Below are positions 60,783 through 64,000 of a DNA stretch of 64,000 nucleotides, piece after piece (the stretch's first letter is position 1; each line of letters starts with the position of its first letter). The stretch is from contig JAZNKB010000007.1 in the NCBI GenBank assembly GCA_045578345.1, positions 1 to 64,000 on the forward strand, given 5' to 3'. This DNA is from Onthoplasma sp045578345 (GTDB taxonomy: Bacteria; Bacillota; Clostridia; Christensenellales; UBA1242). The translations under genes and the position numbers were made by a program. The notes under the pieces are model-generated. The model searched no databases, was not told the DNA's origin, and was given only the letters and a program-made list of their open reading frames with translations.

Positions 60783-60851
60783 ATGCGCGCGCATGTATGT
60801 GCGTGCGCGTGTGTATACACGCGCGTATACGCGTACGCGCGCACGCGCGCG
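60783..60851. repeat. 69-base strictly alternating purine-pyrimidine tract
   Basis: Every step from 60783 to 60851 alternates purine and pyrimidine, mostly CG, CA/TG and TA steps, in an otherwise AT-rich chromosome. Such tracts favour Z-DNA and cruciforms (it contains GTGTATACAC and GCGTATACGC). It lies about 300 bases before recF. Confidence 0.9.
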
Positions 60852-60869
60852 AGAGAAAAGAATCTCAAT

Positions 60870-60968
60870 TGTCATTCTGAGCGTAACATTGTGAAGTCGA
60901 AGAATCTATGTAATTAACCTTAAAGGATTTTATTGTATAGATACTTCGACTACGCTCAGGATGACAGG
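60870..60968. repeat. Inverted pair of the TGTCATYCTGAGCG repeat
   Basis: TGTCATTCTGAGCG ... GAAGTCGAAGAATCTAT is mirrored by ATAGATACTTCGACTACGCT CAGGATGACAG, forming a long imperfect hairpin between the alternating tract and recF. Confidence 0.8.
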
Positions 60969-61099
60969 TAGTAAAACATTCCTTGAAAAATAAATAGTAA
61001 CAATAAAAACTTTAAATCTAATAAAAGTTTTTAAAATTTAAAATAAAAACATTAATAATTTAATTAAATTTTAAAATTTTTTAACATATTTTAAAAAAA

Positions 61100-61128
61100 T
61101 TGACAAGTTTTTTTTATTTTTATATAAT
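61100..61128 (+). promoter_or_regulatory. Leaderless consensus promoter of recF
   Basis: TTGACA (61100-61105), 17 bases, TATAAT (61123-61128), nine bases to the ATG at 61138. Confidence 0.8.
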
Positions 61129-61137
61129 AACTTCAGA

Positions 61138-62214
61138 ATGAAAATAAATAGCCTAGAACTTAATAACTTTAGAAATTACACTTACACAAAAACAAATTTT
61201 AACGACGGTTTAAATTTTATTGTTGGTTCAAACGCACAAGGAAAAACAAACATGCTTGAAGGAATTTATCTTCTTAGCGTTGGAAAAAGTCCAAAGAACA
61301 GCAAAGATAAACAAATAATCCGTTTCAACCAAAATAAAGCTAAAGTGGGAGTTAATTTTTCAACCATTGCAGGAAACAAAACAATTGAAATGTATTTAGA
61401 TAAATCAGAAAAGAAGTCCATTAAGATAAATAATCTTAACATATTAAAACTTACTGAACTTGTTGGAACTTTATCTGTTGTGTATTTCAGTCCAGACGAA
61501 TTAAAACTTATTAAAGAAGTACCAGAAGATAGAAGAAACTTTTTAGATGTTTCAATAAGTCAATTTGATAAAACATATCTTTATAATTTAATGAAATATA
61601 ACCGCATCTTAAAAATGCGAAATCAGATTTTAAAAAGTTTAGACAGTCACGATTCTAAGGTTGAACAGCTAAAACTTTTCACCCCACAATTAATTGACAC
61701 CGCAGAAAAAATTATTGAAAAAAGATTAAAATTTATTGAAAATATTAACAATATTGCAAAAAACATTCACAAAACAATAACAATTAATGAAATTTTAGAT
61801 ATTTCTTACAGTTATTCTATGAAAGAAAATTTATCAATAAAGGAATATTTAATCAAACAATTTGATTCTTCAATTGAAAAAGAAATCGATTTGGGTTATA
61901 CAACTATAGGTCCTCACAGAGATGATATTATTTTCAAAATAAACGATTTAGACACAAAACATTATGCAAGTCAAGGTCAACAACGAACAGTTGCTCTTGT
62001 TGTGAAATTATCTCTCATGGAAGTTATTAAAGAAGAAATTGGTGAATATCCAATATTGCTTCTAGATGATGTTTTGAGTGAGTTGGATAATGAAAGGCAG
62101 GAACGTCTTCTAAACATGACAACCAAATATCAAACATTCATTTCATGCACATCAATTCCAAACACAAATCTATCTTATAATAAAAAAGAAATTCAAAATG
62201 GAAAAGTTCTCTAA
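61138..62214 (+). CDS. recF: DNA replication and repair protein RecF
   Basis: The 358-residue SMC-like ATPase has Walker A GSNAQGKT (30-37), YFSPDELKLIKEVPEDRRNF, the signature stretch HYASQGQQRTVALVVKLS and Walker B PILLLDDVLSELD. It loads RecA with RecO/R at gaps. Here it is upstream of dnaA, not downstream of dnaN as in Bacillus. Confidence 0.96.
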   Translation: MKINSLELNNFRNYTYTKTNFNDGLNFIVGSNAQGKTNMLEGIYLLSVGKSPKNSKDKQIIRFNQNKAKVGVNFSTIAGNKTIEMYLDKSEKKSIKINNLNILKLTELVGTLSVVYFSPDELKLIKEVPEDRRNFLDVSISQFDKTYLYNLMKYNRILKMRNQILKSLDSHDSKVEQLKLFTPQLIDTAEKIIEKRLKFIENINNIAKNIHKTITINEILDISYSYSMKENLSIKEYLIKQFDSSIEKEIDLGYTTIGPHRDDIIFKINDLDTKHYASQGQQRTVALVVKLSLMEVIKEEIGEYPILLLDDVLSELDNERQERLLNMTTKYQTFISCTSIPNTNLSYNKKEIQNGKVL

Positions 62215-62236
62215 AGCGCCTTAGGGCGTTTTTTTG
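62214..62236 (+). terminator. Terminator of recF
   Basis: AAAGCGCC-TTA-GGGCGTTTT with a T run directly after the stop codon. Confidence 0.7.
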
Positions 62237-62258
62237 TTGATAACTTGTTTGGTGTAAA

Positions 62259-62446
62259 AGTGGATAATCCAATTTATTAAAATTTTTATTGTTATATTTT
62301 TTTCTTTTTTATTTAAAATTTGTTTTAAATTCTCAAAAATACAATCCATTTTGAATATTTTTTATTGAAATTAGATTTATTTTAATTGTTTTTTTTACTT
62401 TTACAAAGTTCAAAACAAAAAAATGTCGAGATGAAAGTTATCCACA
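62259..62446. promoter_or_regulatory. DnaA boxes upstream of dnaA
   Basis: AGTGGATAA (62259-62267, one mismatch, reverse) and TTATCCACA (62438-62446, perfect) flank an AT-rich stretch. They fit autoregulation of dnaA and perhaps one half of a bipartite origin. Confidence 0.65.
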
Positions 62447-62452
62447 ATCTTA

Positions 62453-62481
62453 TTGACTTATTTATCAAAATAGTTTATAAT
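62453..62481 (+). promoter_or_regulatory. dnaA promoter
   Basis: TTGACT (62453-62458), 17 bases, TATAAT (62476-62481), seven bases after a perfect DnaA box; the SD AAGGAG (62492-62497) follows. Confidence 0.8.
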
Positions 62482-62503
62482 AAAAATAATTAAGGAGTTG
62501 CCT

Positions 62504-63853
62504 ATGTTTTTACTTGACCAATGGAAAAAAGTTTTAAACAAACTTGAAAACGAAGTTAATGCTGTAACATTCGATTTGTGGATTAACACTCTAACGCCAA
62601 TCCAATATGCAAATGATGAATTGATTTTGATGGCACCTGGAGTGAACGCAAAAAATTCAGCAAATCAATCTGGTATTTTTGAAAAGATCACAAAATGTGT
62701 TCGTCAAGAATTTACACCTTACACCTTTGTTAGAATCACAGATAGTCAAGAATACGAACAAAGCATTCGCAAACAAGAAAAAGAACTTGACACAATAATG
62801 CAAGACCAACCAGCGTTAAAATCAAAGTTCAACAAAAAATATACTTTTGACAATTTCGTAGTTGGCAAATCAAACCAAGTTGTTTGCGCAGCAATGCAAA
62901 GTGTTGCAGAAAACCCTGGCCAAAAATTTAATCCATTATTTATCTATTCTGGAGTTGGTCTTGGAAAAACACACTTGCTTCATGCAGTTGGAAATTATTT
63001 AAATGAACACCGCCCGGATTTAAACGTTTTGTATGTAACTTGTGAAAAGTTTACAAACGACTATGTAGAGTCAATAAAAAATAGTAAAGAAAAATCCAAC
63101 CAAGAATTTAGAAATAAATATCGTAACGTTGATGTGTTGATGGTGGATGACATTCAGTCAATCCGTGGAAAGATTGGAACCCAAGAAGAGTTCTTTAACA
63201 CATATAACGAACTTTATCAAAACAATAAACAAATCATCATAGCGTCCGACCGCCCACCAAAAGAAATGAGCGAGTTGGAAGAAAGATTGCGTTCACGTTT
63301 CAGTTCAGGACTTATTCAAGACATTCAAGAACCAGATTATGAAACAAAAGTTGCAATCATAAAAAAGAAATGTAGCCAAGAAGGATATTTAGTTGATGAC
63401 AACGTTGTTGACTTCATTGCTCAAAAAACAGGAACAAATATTCGTGAAATGGAAGGAATTTTATCAAAAGTTGTTTTCTTTAGTGGATTATTAGGAAAAA
63501 CTCACACAACAATCGAGGATGCATACGAAGCATTGAAAGATTATGGCGAAACTGAACGAACAGATTTAACGGCAGAAAAAATTATTAACACAGTTTGTGA
63601 TTTCTTTAAAGTTACTAAAGACGAAATTGTTGGAAAGAAAAGAAACAAAGAAATTGTTGAACCTCGACAACTTTGCGTTTACCTAATCGATGAAATGCTT
63701 AACATTCCTCTTCAAGCTGTTGGAGATTTACTTGGCGGAAGAGATCATACAACAATTATGCACGCGCGTGATAAAATCAGCAATCAAGTAAAAATCAATC
63801 CACACATCAAAACCTTGGTTAACGATATCAAATCAAGATTACTTAAATATTAA
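62504..63853 (+). CDS. dnaA: Chromosomal replication initiator DnaA
   Basis: The start at 62504 (MFLLDQWKKV) lies six bases after AAGGAG; a TTG two codons upstream has no spacing. The 449-residue protein has domain I (1-80), an unusually short linker, AAA+ (GVGLGKT 150-156, VDDIQ, and ELEERLRSRFSSGL) and the domain IV box-binding signature GGRDHTTIMHA. It opens the origin. Confidence 0.98.
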   Translation: MFLLDQWKKVLNKLENEVNAVTFDLWINTLTPIQYANDELILMAPGVNAKNSANQSGIFEKITKCVRQEFTPYTFVRITDSQEYEQSIRKQEKELDTIMQDQPALKSKFNKKYTFDNFVVGKSNQVVCAAMQSVAENPGQKFNPLFIYSGVGLGKTHLLHAVGNYLNEHRPDLNVLYVTCEKFTNDYVESIKNSKEKSNQEFRNKYRNVDVLMVDDIQSIRGKIGTQEEFFNTYNELYQNNKQIIIASDRPPKEMSELEERLRSRFSSGLIQDIQEPDYETKVAIIKKKCSQEGYLVDDNVVDFIAQKTGTNIREMEGILSKVVFFSGLLGKTHTTIEDAYEALKDYGETERTDLTAEKIINTVCDFFKVTKDEIVGKKRNKEIVEPRQLCVYLIDEMLNIPLQAVGDLLGGRDHTTIMHARDKISNQVKINPHIKTLVNDIKSRLLKY

Positions 63854-63856
63854 AAG

Positions 63857-63884
63857 AACGAGAGATTTAATCTCGTTTTTTTCT
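63857..63884 (+). terminator. Terminator of dnaA
   Basis: AACGAGA pairs with TCTCGTT; a T run follows three bases after the dnaA stop. Confidence 0.75.
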
Positions 63885-63899
63885 CTTATCTCGAATAAA

Positions 63900-64000
63900 A
63901 TCTTGTTGATTAGCTGCTGAAATTTGAGTTATACACATTACTTTTCAGGTTTTCAACATGTTCATCCACGAACTTACACACATTAAAAGTGGAAAAAATT
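63900..64000. other. Left edge of probable oriC (continues outside window)
   Basis: Downstream of dnaA, TTATACACA (63929-63937), TTCATCCAC (63961-63969) and TTACACACA (63974-63982) resemble DnaA boxes with one or two mismatches. In Firmicutes the dnaA-dnaN gap holds the unwinding element. The region is cut by the window. Confidence 0.45.

Larger units (their letters stand above)
60702..61137. other. Intergenic region upstream of recF
   Basis: It contains the alternating purine-pyrimidine tract, an inverted TGTCATYCTGAGCG repeat pair and the recF promoter. No gene is seen. Confidence 0.7.

Overview
The window is AT-rich and uses the standard bacterial code. It looks like an uncultured low-GC Gram-positive (Firmicutes-like) chromosome close to its replication origin. 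The support is SD sequences of the AAGGAGG type, sigma-A-like promoters (TTGACA-17-TATAAT), a rpsF-ssb-rpsR operon, formate-THF ligase, a glutaminyl-tRNA synthetase, a lipoprotein with an InlB-type repeat, Soj/Spo0J with parS sites, and the mnmE / mnmG / rsmG / recF / dnaA cluster. I cannot name the species.

Bases 1 to about 21,300 are an accessory region. It appears built by serial insertion at a tRNA or tmRNA 3' end, because fragments of that 3' end recur at 4876-4901, about 9443-9446 (with its terminator), 19433-19458, 20413-20426 and possibly 21254-21267. The layers are: (a) a compact element of about 5 kb (integrase, paired covarying hairpins, a replication-type operon, a candidate small RNA, a Cys-rich microprotein, a CI-like switch), 1-4901; (b) a truncated integrase, a block of diverged palindromic repeats and a type II restriction-modification pair, 4902-9446; (c) a DUF2779 nuclease facing an eight-gene co-directional operon (CbbX/SpoVK-like AAA+, FtsK-gamma-like winged helix, two P-loop-less RecA-like paralogs, metallophosphoesterase, WYL regulator, McrB-like AAA+, LlaJI-type nuclease), 9447-19458; (d) a lone HExxH protein and a decayed gene. 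The operon in (c) is my main candidate for an undescribed defence system.

From about 21.3 kb the sequence grades into chromosome: a MORN-repeat protein, a phosphoesterase, a SpoU/TrmH methyltransferase, an SPFH/zinc-ribbon trio, fhs, tsaD, a HAD protein and prfB. Then come a small regulatory module (two XRE repressors facing a frameshifted SLOG gene, with three shared operators), the ribosomal protein operon, an ABC exporter, glnS, lepB, a D,D-carboxypeptidase, a short alaS, tmk, a DUF4097 surface protein, a CwlD amidase, a DHH phosphoesterase, parB and parA with two parS palindromes, a membrane protein, tRNA-Arg, a lipoprotein, and finally mnmE, mnmG, rsmG, recF and dnaA with DnaA boxes leading off the right edge.

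Two window-wide patterns stand out. Many housekeeping genes (prfB, tsaD, mnmE, mnmG, rsmG, recF and others) have no Shine-Dalgarno but a TATAAT box 6-9 bases before the ATG, so they are probably leaderless. Several non-coding structures are unexpected: covarying hairpins, a 69-base strictly alternating purine-pyrimidine tract, dispersed repeats, and a DnaA-box triplet 15 kb from dnaA.
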